From the NCBI GenBank assembly GCA_963791545.1, contig CAWBSR010000016.1:1-64000 (forward strand): DNA of 64,000 nt, written 5' to 3'. Numbering within the stretch: the stretch's first letter is position 1; each line of letters starts with the position of its first letter. Shown here one piece after another: positions 34,772-42,440 of the stretch. This DNA comes from JALYXV01 sp963791545. GTDB taxonomy: Bacteria; Actinomycetota; Acidimicrobiia; Acidimicrobiales; Palsa-688. The notes under the pieces were generated by a model. That model was not told the DNA's origin and made no database searches. It was given only the letters and a program-made list of their open reading frames with translations. The position numbers and the translations under genes are program-made.

Positions 34772-35226
34772 CCGACGATCTTCCCACGGCTTCACGGACG
34801 GTCGTCGTTCCTCGGTCCGCGGTTCATTCCCCAGACGTGACGGCAAGGGCGTCTTGACGTGATGTCCGATCCTGGGGATGATGGACCCGTTGAGCAGTCA
34901 GCGGCGTCGGCGACCACTCGCGGGCGCGATCCAGGACATCGACCTGGTCGGCGGTCGGCTCAGCCAGTCAGGCCGAATCCCCGCTGACCTAGGAGGCGGC
35001 GGTGGCGTTCGACCAACAGCGTTCAAAGCAGACGCCTCCCGATTCGGCGGCGCCAACGTCGTGGCCACCAGCGCCCGAGCGACCGGAGGCGCCTCCCGTC
35101 ATGGAGTTCTTCGTCGACTGGCAGCTGCCCTCGCCGATGCCCGGGTGACCAACTCCCCCCTCGGGGGGGGCACCCTAGTTCCCGGGGTGGGATCGCGGAG
35201 GCACTTCCCCATTACGATGCCTCCGG
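34772..35226. other. Intergenic region before the HTH gene
   Basis: 455 bp. It contains the possible small gene at 35002-35148 and a C6/G8 hairpin near 35154-35170 (CCCCCCTCGGGGGG). Other open frames here have the composition of random GC-rich DNA. Confidence 0.35.
35002..35148 (+). CDS. Possible 48-residue Pro-rich protein
   Basis: GTG at 35002 preceded by TAGGAGGCGGCG, a strong ribosome site. The 48-codon frame, MAFDQQRSKQTPPDSAAPTS then WPPAPERPEAPP and EFFVDWQLPSPMPG, ends with TGA at 35146-35148. Nothing known resembles it. Kept because of the ribosome site and the biased composition. Confidence 0.35.
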   Translation: MAFDQQRSKQTPPDSAAPTSWPPAPERPEAPPVMEFFVDWQLPSPMPG

Positions 35227-35595
35227 ATGACGCATCCGCTGCTCTCCTCGCTGCAGCCCGTCGCGGAAGCTCTGGGCGGGACTGTGATTCCGCTCGAGGA
35301 CGTAGTGCCGGGAGACGTTCCGTTGGAATGGGACGGCGAAGTTGTGGGCGGGTTCCGGTTGCCGGGCCTGGAAGGTGCCCTCGACCGGGTGCTGGTGAGC
35401 GTGGAACGCGAACTGGGCGGCCCCCTGGAGAAGCTGTCACGGGAGGCGAAGCAGAAGGCGGTGCGGCTGTTGCAGGAGCGCGGCGCCTTCACGCTGCGCA
35501 AGTCGGTCGAGGACGTTGCCGATGCCCTCGGTGTCAGCCGCTTCACGATCTACAACTACCTGAATGCCATTGAGCACGAGTCTGAGGAAAGCTGA
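35227..35595 (+). CDS. HTH_22-type (YheO C-terminal) DNA-binding protein
   Basis: 122 residues. The C-terminal 55 residues match the helix-turn-helix of YheO-like regulators: KAVRLLQERGAFTLRKSVED, VADALGVSRFTIYNYLNAIE. The N-terminal half lacks the usual full PAS/YheO domain and looks like a short separate module (LEGALDRVLVSVERELG). It is coupled to the next small gene and lies between the two catabolic blocks, so regulation of them is plausible. Confidence 0.8.
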   Translation: MTHPLLSSLQPVAEALGGTVIPLEDVVPGDVPLEWDGEVVGGFRLPGLEGALDRVLVSVERELGGPLEKLSREAKQKAVRLLQERGAFTLRKSVEDVADALGVSRFTIYNYLNAIEHESEES

Positions 35596-35599
35596 GGCG

Positions 35600-35839
35600 G
35601 TGCTAGTCACGGTCGAGTTCATGATTGAACCCTTTCGGGACGCGGCGCCGGGTCCCCACGTGGAGGCCGCCCTGGAGGCGGCCCGCGCCAACGGGCTCGA
35701 TCTTCAGCTGGGGCCGTTTGCCACCACGGTGGTGGGGGAGGAGTCGGTCGTACTCGACGGGCTGAAGCCGATCATCGAGGCCGCCCTGCGAGCCGGCGCC
35801 ACCCGGGTCTCGCTGGAGGTCCGCGCGGGCGAGCAATAG
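35600..35839 (+). CDS. Thiamine/HMP-binding-like protein (MTH1187/YkoF superfamily)
   Basis: 79 residues from a GTG at 35600, 4 bp after the HTH gene. VTVEFMIEPFRDAAPGPHVE, GLDLQLGPFATTVVGE and AALRAGATRVSLEVRAG match the ferredoxin-like fold of MTH1187/YkoF proteins, which bind thiamine or its hydroxymethylpyrimidine. Because YkoF proteins bind pyrimidine-type ligands, a role as ligand sensor or chaperone for the HTH partner is possible. Confidence 0.82.
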   Translation: MLVTVEFMIEPFRDAAPGPHVEAALEAARANGLDLQLGPFATTVVGEESVVLDGLKPIIEAALRAGATRVSLEVRAGEQ

Positions 35840-35900
35840 GCCGGCACGGGCCGGGCCGGGCCAGCGACGCCGGGCCGGGCCGGGACGGGCCACGGGCCGG
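35840..35900. repeat. CCGGGCCGGG-rich repeat between convergent genes
   Basis: Repeated CGGGCCGGG units with interruptions fill the gap between the 35600 gene and the amidohydrolase stop at 35905. It can form several hairpins and may terminate transcription on both strands. Confidence 0.45.
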
Positions 35901-35904
35901 GCGC

Positions 35905-37242
35905 TCAGGACTCGGCCACTACCAAACCGGCCCGCTGGATGAGGGCCCGGCGGTAGGCATCGGCACGGTGGCGGATGGTCGTCTCGTCCCCGCTGACCAG
36001 CCGCCCCTCGTCGACCACGACCCGCCCGTCGACCACCACCGTCCTCACGTCGGCGCTGGTATGGGCGAAGACGACCTGGGAGGCGAGGGGGGCGCCCGAT
36101 AACGGAGTGGCGTGAATGGCATCGCGCCGCAGGACCACCACGTCGGCCCGTTTGCCCACTTCCAGGCTGCCTACTTCGCCGGAGATCCCGAGCGCCCGGG
36201 CCCCGCCCATGGTCGCCATGGCCAGCGCCTGGGCGGCGGGCACCGCGGTGGGGCCGTAGCGAGGCTTGTGGATCAGGGCCGCCAGCCGCATCTCCGCGAA
36301 GCCGTCGAGGTGGTTGTTGCAGGCCGCCCCGTCGGCGCCGAGTGCCACATTGACCCCGGCCTCGAGGTACTCGACGACTGGCGCCCATCCCGAGGCCAGC
36401 TTCAGGTTGGCCGAGGGGCAGTGGCACACGTGAGCACCCCGCTCCCGTATGAGGGCCTTCTCGCCGTCGTCGAGCCAGACGCAGTGGGCCATGACCAGTC
36501 GCGGGCCCAAGGCGCCATAGGAGTCCAGGGCGTACACGTCCCGGCCGTCCTGTTCCCGGCCGAGCCGGTCAGCCTGCTCCCGGTTCTCGTTGACATGGGT
36601 GTGGAGCCGCAGATTGGCCGCCGAGGCCAGCGAAACGCACTCCGCCCACAGCAAAGGGGTGGCATTGCGCGGCCCCCGCGGTGAGAGCGCCACGCCCAGC
36701 CGGCCCCCCTCGGCGCCGTGCCAATCCCGCACCAGACCCCGCACCGCGTCCCACGCTTGCGACGTGGACTGCCCCACCATCTCGGTGCCTGGTTCCCAAC
36801 GGTCCATCAGGGCGGGGCCGATGACGGCCCGGACGCCCAGCTCCTGGGCGGCCAGAAAGGCGCTCTCGGTGAACCGGGTCGTTTCCATCGACAGGAAACT
36901 GGTGGTCCCCGACAGCAGCATCTCCGCCACGCCGAGGGCGGCTGAGCCGTACAAGGAGTCAGCGTCATGGGCCTGCTCCAAGGGCCACACCCGCTCCCGG
37001 AGCCAATCGATCACGTTCATGTCGTCGGCCAGGCCCCGGAACAGGGTCTGGCACAGGTGGACATGGGCCTGCACCAGCCCGGGCATGACCAGACAGCCCC
37101 GGGCGTCGACCACCGTGTCGGCGGTCCGGCGCCCGCTCGGGAGCTCGGCGATGCGACCGTCCACGGCGTACAGATCGCCTACGGTGGCGCCGAGCGGCCC
37201 CAGGGTCAGCACCGTCCCTCCCCGGATGAGGAGGTCACCCAC
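35905..37242 (-). CDS. Amidohydrolase-family deaminase (ATZ/TRZ, SAH/8-oxoguanine deaminase-like), copy 1
   Basis: 445 residues. Metal motif PGLVQAHVHLCQTLFRGL (HxH), HTHVNENREQAD, VMAHCVWLDDGEKALI and LGADGAACNNHLDGFAEM (metal aspartate), plus the C-terminal VGSLEVGKRADVVVL. Hydrolytic deaminase or dechlorinase of purine- or triazine-type rings. Last gene of the reverse operon; its start overlaps the nucleoside phosphorylase by 8 bp. Confidence 0.93.
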   Translation of the reverse strand: MGDLLIRGGTVLTLGPLGATVGDLYAVDGRIAELPSGRRTADTVVDARGCLVMPGLVQAHVHLCQTLFRGLADDMNVIDWLRERVWPLEQAHDADSLYGSAALGVAEMLLSGTTSFLSMETTRFTESAFLAAQELGVRAVIGPALMDRWEPGTEMVGQSTSQAWDAVRGLVRDWHGAEGGRLGVALSPRGPRNATPLLWAECVSLASAANLRLHTHVNENREQADRLGREQDGRDVYALDSYGALGPRLVMAHCVWLDDGEKALIRERGAHVCHCPSANLKLASGWAPVVEYLEAGVNVALGADGAACNNHLDGFAEMRLAALIHKPRYGPTAVPAAQALAMATMGGARALGISGEVGSLEVGKRADVVVLRRDAIHATPLSGAPLASQVVFAHTSADVRTVVVDGRVVVDEGRLVSGDETTIRHRADAYRRALIQRAGLVVAES

Positions 37243-38004
37243 GGGAGAGTTCGCCGGCCGCCGACAGCGCGATCACGAGCATCCGCTCCTGCCCGGTCCG
37301 GAACTCCTCGAGCCGGTCCCCCTGGTAGGTCGACTCACCGGAGACCAGGTTGGAGCCGGCCACCACGATCGACCCCGCCTCCCACCCCCGGGCCGAGGCG
37401 ATGGTGAACAGGGCCGAGGTCTCCATCTCGAAGGTCATCACGCCCAAGGACCGCCACAGGTCGATGATCTCCGATTTTCTCTCGCCTTCGTAGAAGCTGT
37501 CCGTGGATCGGGTCATGCCGATCTGCACCGACGTGCCGGCCCGGCGGGCCGCCGCCGTCAACGCCGAGACAACCCGGGGCGACGCCACGGGGGGAAATTG
37601 GCCGGTGCGTAGTAGCGCGAGGTGCCTTCGTCGCACACCGCGGCGTGAGCGATCACAATGTCGCCTACCGAAACCGACTCGGAAATGGCCGCGCAGCTCC
37701 CGACCCGCATAAAGGTCCGGGCCCCGCACGCCCCGAGTTCCTCGACGACGATCGCCAACGACGGGGCGCCGACTCCGCTGGTGGCTACCGAAAGCGCCGC
37801 CCCATCGCGGGACCCGCGGTACACGCAATAGCCGCGGCGTTCACTCACCTTGCGCACGTCGTCCAACATTCCTGCCATCAACTCGACCCGTTCCGGGCTG
37901 CCGGAAAGCAGGACGACCGGTGCCACCTCCCCGTCGCTGGTGCCCAGGTGGGGAAAGGAACCGTCCCGCAAACGCAGATACCGCTCCGTCAGGTAGGCCG
38001 TCAT
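37235..38004 (-). pseudogene. Nucleoside phosphorylase (uridine/purine type), one-base frame break
   Basis: ATG 38004, with 4-bp overlap to the upstream gene. Residues read GSPERVELMAGMLDDVRKVS, VATSGVGAPSLAIVVEELGA, MRVGSCAAISESVSVGDIVI, then YYAPANFPP. In the run of six C (37589-37594 on the plus strand) one base is missing. The other frame continues VASPRVVSALTAAARRAG, VQIGMTRSTDSFYEG, LGVMTFEMETSALFTIAS (substrate-binding EMET), and SGESTYQGDRLEEF to the stop at 37235. Both halves are perfect family matches, so a homopolymer sequencing error is likely; otherwise the operon has lost phosphorolysis. Function: cleaves nucleosides with phosphate. Confidence 0.85.
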
Positions 38005-39356
38005 GGTCCGCTCCTCTCGAATAGCCGTCGGAACACCCCGGCCGCCTCCAATAGATCCCGGGCCTCCCGGCCCACCAGCTCTCGCACCTCGGCCGCGTCG
38101 ATTGTCGTGACCGCCCGATCGTCCATCAAAACCTGCCCCCCGACGATGGTTGTCCGCACATCACCGCCCCGCCCGGCGTAGACCAACTGCTCGGCCACGT
38201 TGCCCGCCCCCTCGGTGAAGACCGGCCACAGGTGGCTGGAATTGAGGTCCACGATGATCATGTCGGCCCGCTTCCCGACCTCGAGGCTGCCGATTTCGTC
38301 GGCCAGGCCCAAGGCGGCCGCCGACCCCATCGTCGCCATTCGCAGCACTTGCCGGCACGGCAGGACGCTGGCGTCGCCGGTCGTCAGCTTCTGCACGAGA
38401 GATGCCTGCCGCATCTCCTCGAACATGTCGAGATTGTTGTTGGTCATCACCGAGTCCGTCCCCAGGCCCACCGCGATCCCGGCATCGAGCAGGGCAGGTA
38501 CCGGTGCCACGCCGTTGCCCAGCTTCATGTTCGAAGTCGGGCAATGGGCGACCGCCATCCCACGCTCCCCGAGAAGCTCAATGTCATCGGCGGTCAAATG
38601 AATGCAGTGGGCGGCGAGGACGTGGGGACCGAGACCGACGAGGCGATCGAGATAGCGGGCCGGTGTCAAGCCGGTGCGCTCGGCGACGATGCGGACCTCG
38701 TCGGCGCTCTCGGCCAGGTGGGTGTGGATCCCCACCCGGTACTGGGCCGCCAGTTCTGCCATGCGCTCGTAGGTGCCGCTGCCGACGGAGTACAGGGAAT
38801 GGGGGCCGAACCAGGTCCGGATCCGTTCCGGCTCCACGTCGCGCCATTGGTCCACGAAGGCGATGTTGTCCTCGAGGGACTCGCCCGCCCCGAGTGGACT
38901 GTCGATCACCTGGGGGCTGAACGTGGCCCGCAAGCCGGACTGCAGGACGACCTCGGCGGCGACGGCGGGGAAGCGGAAGATGTCGATAAAGGTTGTCGTC
39001 CCGTTCTGGATCATTTCCAGTTGATTCATCAGTGCCGCCGCCCGCATGTGCCGGGGCTGATAGCAGCGATCCTTCGGCAGCGCGAACTCGTGGAGCCAGG
39101 TCATGAACGGAAGATCCTCGAACACCCCCCGCTCCATGCATTCGTGCATGTGGGCATTGACGAATCCGGGGAGCACGGCATCGCCCCGGGCGTCGATGAC
39201 CGTCGCCTCCGGTGCCGGGGACAGGTCCCGTCCTATGGCCAGGATCCGCCCGGCACTGATCGCCACGTCACCGTGGACCACCCTGTCATGGGCATCCATG
39301 GTGAGGATCACCGCGTTGCGGATCACCAGGTCGGCGGGGAGCGGCGGTGACGTCAC
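38001..39356 (-). CDS. Amidohydrolase-family deaminase (ATZ/TRZ, MtaD-like), copy 2
   Basis: 451 residues. PGFVNAHMHECMERG (HxH), YRVGIHTHLAESADEV, VLAAHCIHLTADDIELLGE and GLGTDSVMTNNNLDMFEEMR, then EIGSLEVGKRADMIIVD. Related to copy 1 but clearly different in sequence, so the pair probably acts on successive or alternative substrates. Four-base overlaps on both sides. Confidence 0.93.
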   Translation of the reverse strand: MTSPPLPADLVIRNAVILTMDAHDRVVHGDVAISAGRILAIGRDLSPAPEATVIDARGDAVLPGFVNAHMHECMERGVFEDLPFMTWLHEFALPKDRCYQPRHMRAAALMNQLEMIQNGTTTFIDIFRFPAVAAEVVLQSGLRATFSPQVIDSPLGAGESLEDNIAFVDQWRDVEPERIRTWFGPHSLYSVGSGTYERMAELAAQYRVGIHTHLAESADEVRIVAERTGLTPARYLDRLVGLGPHVLAAHCIHLTADDIELLGERGMAVAHCPTSNMKLGNGVAPVPALLDAGIAVGLGTDSVMTNNNLDMFEEMRQASLVQKLTTGDASVLPCRQVLRMATMGSAAALGLADEIGSLEVGKRADMIIVDLNSSHLWPVFTEGAGNVAEQLVYAGRGGDVRTTIVGGQVLMDDRAVTTIDAAEVRELVGREARDLLEAAGVFRRLFERSGP

Positions 39357-40309
39357 GAGGCGAAGGCCGGCATGACGGTGCGGGCGAACTGGCCTAGTCC
39401 CGCGATGTCCCAGGGCGGGGCCAGGTTCAGGATCACCATTCCGACGCCCGCCGCCTCGAAACTCCTCAGCACCGGGATCATGTCATCGGGGTCGCCCACC
39501 AGGACCCGGCGCCGGGCCTCCTCCTCAGAACCACCCCGGGTCCGGCAGAACGTTTTCACCAGCCGGTCACCCTGTCCGGCGGCGCCCGACAGATCGGTGA
39601 ACAAATAGGCGCTGCGGCAGATCGCGCTCGGTTCGCGCCCGGCATCGGCGGCGGCGTCGTCGATGTCGGCGTTGACCGCGTCCCATTCCCAGGGTGCCGC
39701 GAAGCTGTTGAAGATCGCGGCGTGGCGGCCCGCGATGCGCTTCAGCCAGGCGCCACTGCCGCCCACCAGCACCGGCACCCCGCCCGGGCGAACCGGCTTG
39801 GGTTCGAAGACCGCCTCGTGCAACTGGTAGTAGGCGCCGTCGAAAGTGGCAACGTCCTGACGGCACAGCAGCGAGAAGATCTCCAACGTCTCCTCTAGCC
39901 GCCCCATCCGCTCGGCCACCGCCGGGAACGCGACGCCGAACATCCGGTGCTCCTCCTGGTGCCAGGCGGCGCCCAGCCCGAGGATGGCCCGGCCGTCGGT
40001 GATGTGGTCGAGCGTCACCGCCATCTTGGCGAGGACCGACGGATGCCGGTAGGTGACGCCGGTTACCAAGGTGCCGACCTGGAGGCGCCTGGTGGCGGTT
40101 GCCAAGGAGGCCAAGGTGATCCAGCCGTCGAATTGGGCACCCCAGCGGGGCCCGTCGCCGGGGGCACCCGGGCGTTCACCGGGGCGCAGCGGCACTAGGT
40201 GGTCAAAGGTGAAGGCGGCGGTATAGCCGAGGTCGTCGGCCGACTGCCAGGCGTCACGCAGGGCGCTGAAGGTGGTGTGCTGGGGCGGGGTCTGGATGGC
40301 GAACTGCAT
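39353..40309 (-). CDS. LLM-class flavin/F420-dependent oxidoreductase
   Basis: 318 residues from the ATG at 40309 behind AAGGAGTAGGT. Luciferase-like TIM barrel: DDLGYTAAFTFDHLVPL, GWITLASLATATRRLQVGTL, LAKMAVTLDHITDGRAILGL and GAAWHQEEHRMFGV, PVRPGGVPVLVGGSGAWLKR, LVGDPDDMIPVLRSFEAAGV. The motif pattern suits F420 as well as FMN. In this operon it could oxidise or open a ring. Co-operonic with an overlapping amidohydrolase and a permease 2 bp away. Confidence 0.9.
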   Translation of the reverse strand: MQFAIQTPPQHTTFSALRDAWQSADDLGYTAAFTFDHLVPLRPGERPGAPGDGPRWGAQFDGWITLASLATATRRLQVGTLVTGVTYRHPSVLAKMAVTLDHITDGRAILGLGAAWHQEEHRMFGVAFPAVAERMGRLEETLEIFSLLCRQDVATFDGAYYQLHEAVFEPKPVRPGGVPVLVGGSGAWLKRIAGRHAAIFNSFAAPWEWDAVNADIDDAAADAGREPSAICRSAYLFTDLSGAAGQGDRLVKTFCRTRGGSEEEARRRVLVGDPDDMIPVLRSFEAAGVGMVILNLAPPWDIAGLGQFARTVMPAFAS

Positions 40310-40311
40310 AC

Positions 40312-41235
40312 CTACTCCTTCGCGTAGGGCTGACCGATGGCGGCCGGAGCCGAGGCCCGACCCACGAAGGTGGCCAGGGCGACCAGGGCCAGGAGATAGG
40401 GCAGGGCGATGAGCAGTTCGTGGGGAACATGCAACCCGATCACCTGGAAACGGAACTGCAATGCATCGGCAAAGCCGAACACGACGCATGCCGCCAGCAC
40501 CGGGAACGGGCGCCATTTCCCGAAGATCATGGCGGCCAAGGCGATGAAACCGCGGCCCTGGGTCATGCCGGCCTGGAATATGCCGTTCTCGGCCAGGCTC
40601 AGGTAGACGCCGCCGATCGCGGCGAGAATGCCCGACAGGACGACCGCGGAATAGCGCATCTTGATCACATTTACGCCGACCGAGGCGGTGGCGGCGGGCG
40701 ACTCTCCGCAGGCTCGCAGCCGCAGCCCCCACGGGGTGCGGAACAGGATGTAAAAAGTGGCCACCGGCAGCGCCAGCGCCGCGTAGTCGAGCACGGTCAG
40801 TTGGCCGAACAGCCGTCCCACGTAGGGCAGCGAGCGCAGTACCGGAAGGCGGACGGGGTTGATCTTGCGGACTCCGGGGCTGACCCCCGGCTCGCCCCAG
40901 AGGGCGGGGATCAGGGCGGCGGTGAGACCCGCGGCCACCAGGTTGATGGCGGTGGCGGATACGATCTGGTCGGCCCGGAGGGTTACCGACAAGAAGGCGT
41001 GCAGGAGCCCGAGGCCCGCCCCGACCGCCACCGCGGCCAGCAGGCCGATGACGGGCTGGTGCAGCCACCAGGTGACGGCGACCGCGGTGAAGGCGCCGAG
41101 GAGCATCATGCCTTCGAGGGCGATGTTCATGACCCCGGAGCGTTCCGACAGCAGGCCGCCCATGGCGGGGAAGATGAGCGGGCTGGCCAGGTGCATGGCC
41201 GAAATAACCAGGGCGATGGTGAAGAAGTTGCTCAT
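40312..41235 (-). CDS. Nucleoside-type ABC transporter permease 2
   Basis: 307 residues, ATG 41235. About eight hydrophobic segments; MGGLLSERSGVMNIALEGMM, SVTLRADQIVSATAINLVAA, LRACGESPAATASVGVNVIK and GGVYLSLAENGIFQAGMTQG are typical of the BMP-dependent permeases (YufQ/NupC/RfuD type). Works with the 41232 permease and the double ATPase. A far-upstream in-frame extension has no similarity and was rejected. Confidence 0.93.
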   Translation of the reverse strand: MSNFFTIALVISAMHLASPLIFPAMGGLLSERSGVMNIALEGMMLLGAFTAVAVTWWLHQPVIGLLAAVAVGAGLGLLHAFLSVTLRADQIVSATAINLVAAGLTAALIPALWGEPGVSPGVRKINPVRLPVLRSLPYVGRLFGQLTVLDYAALALPVATFYILFRTPWGLRLRACGESPAATASVGVNVIKMRYSAVVLSGILAAIGGVYLSLAENGIFQAGMTQGRGFIALAAMIFGKWRPFPVLAACVVFGFADALQFRFQVIGLHVPHELLIALPYLLALVALATFVGRASAPAAIGQPYAKE

Positions 41236-42440
41236 TCGACCAGTTCGATCACGGGTTCCAGGGTGAGGTCGGGTAGGGGGTCCTCGGCGCCGGGGCCCGA
41301 TTCCCGCCGGCGCCGCCGGATCAGGCGCTGGATGGCGACCTGGGCGGCGACAAACCCCACCACCAGTCCCGAGATGACCGTGATCATGTCCCGGGAGATG
41401 TTGGCCCGCGCCTGGAGCAGCACCGAGCCCGCCCGCAGCGCCCCGAAGAAGAACGCCGCGACCATCACCCCGTAGGGGTTCAGGAGGCCGAGCAGGGAGA
41501 CGGCGATGGCGTCGAAGCCATACCCGGGGGAGAAGGAGTCGAAGTACCGGCCGTAGAGGCCGAGGACCTCGACGGTTCCCGCCAGCCCCGCCAGCGCCCC
41601 GGAGGTCATCATCGCCTGGACCTGGACCCGGGCCGGGGAGATGCCGTTGTAACGGGCTGCCACCGGATTCGCCCCGACCATACGGAAGCGGTAGCCGAGC
41701 GGGGTCCGGTAGAGGAAGTACCACATGAACACGACCGCGGCCAAGGCGATGAAGACGCCCTCGTGCAGGCGGGTGGGGTGCCAGAAGCGGGGCAGCCGGG
41801 CGGTGGGCAGCACCCGGTCGGTGGCCGACGGCTGGGTGGCGCTCACCAGGCGGCCCCCGGGGCTGACCAGGTAGCGGGAGAGGCCGAAGGCGACGTAGTT
41901 CAACATGATGGTGGTGATCACCTCGTGGACGCCGCGGTAGGCCTTGAGCAGCCCCGGCAGCAAGGCCCAGAGGGCACCGGCCAGCATGCCCCCGGCCACG
42001 GCGACGACGAGATGGACTCCGGTCGGGAGACTGAGCTTGGCCCCGATGGCCCCGGCGGTCAGGCCGCCCACGACGAGCTGGCCCTCGACGCCGATGTTGA
42101 ACAGACTGGCCTGGAAGGCGACCGAGACCGCCAGGCCCGCGAACAACAGCGGCGTCGCCTCCAGCAGGGTTTCGCTGATGGCGTTCTGGCTGCCCAGGCT
42201 GCCGGAGAACAGGGCGTGGTAGGCCGTGGCGGGGTTGGAGCCGGCGATGTAGACGAGCGGGATGGCCGTGATGAGGGCCAGCCCGATCGTGAGGACGAAG
42301 GAGAGGATGGGCCACCCGGCCCGGGTGCGCAGGCTCCCCAAGTAGGCGGCGGTGGCGCCGGGGACGGAGCGGGCCTCCTCCAGTTCCTCTTGGAGGAGGG
42401 CCTCTTCGATGGAACGCGTCGATCGGACGCCGGTGGTCAC
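41232..42440 (-). CDS. Nucleoside-type ABC transporter permease 1
   Basis: 402 residues. N-terminal Glu-rich segment, then several helices; ETLLEATPLLFAGLAVSVAF, GLFNIGVEGQ-like FQASLFNIGVEGQLVVGG, YRGVHEVITTIMLNYVAFGL, MVGANPVAARYNGIS and GYGFDAIAVSLLGLLNPYG are diagnostic of YufP/RfuC-type permeases. The C-terminal 30 residues are charged and cytoplasmic. Overlaps the genes on both sides by 4 bp. Confidence 0.93.
   Translation of the reverse strand: MTTGVRSTRSIEEALLQEELEEARSVPGATAAYLGSLRTRAGWPILSFVLTIGLALITAIPLVYIAGSNPATAYHALFSGSLGSQNAISETLLEATPLLFAGLAVSVAFQASLFNIGVEGQLVVGGLTAGAIGAKLSLPTGVHLVVAVAGGMLAGALWALLPGLLKAYRGVHEVITTIMLNYVAFGLSRYLVSPGGRLVSATQPSATDRVLPTARLPRFWHPTRLHEGVFIALAAVVFMWYFLYRTPLGYRFRMVGANPVAARYNGISPARVQVQAMMTSGALAGLAGTVEVLGLYGRYFDSFSPGYGFDAIAVSLLGLLNPYGVMVAAFFFGALRAGSVLLQARANISRDMITVISGLVVGFVAAQVAIQRLIRRRRRESGPGAEDPLPDLTLEPVIELVE

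Noticed and set aside
34878..35573. 231-codon plus-strand frame over the intergenic region and HTH gene
   Set aside because: Overlaps the HTH_22 gene in another frame and has shadow composition.
40310..41068. Upstream extension of the LLM oxidoreductase
   Set aside because: Lacks similarity; ATG 40309 has a proper Shine-Dalgarno.
41236..42315. In-frame upstream extension of permease 2
   Set aside because: His/Arg/Gly-rich with no membrane segments; it is the complement of permease 1 in another frame, and ATG 41235 overlaps the upstream gene in the usual way.
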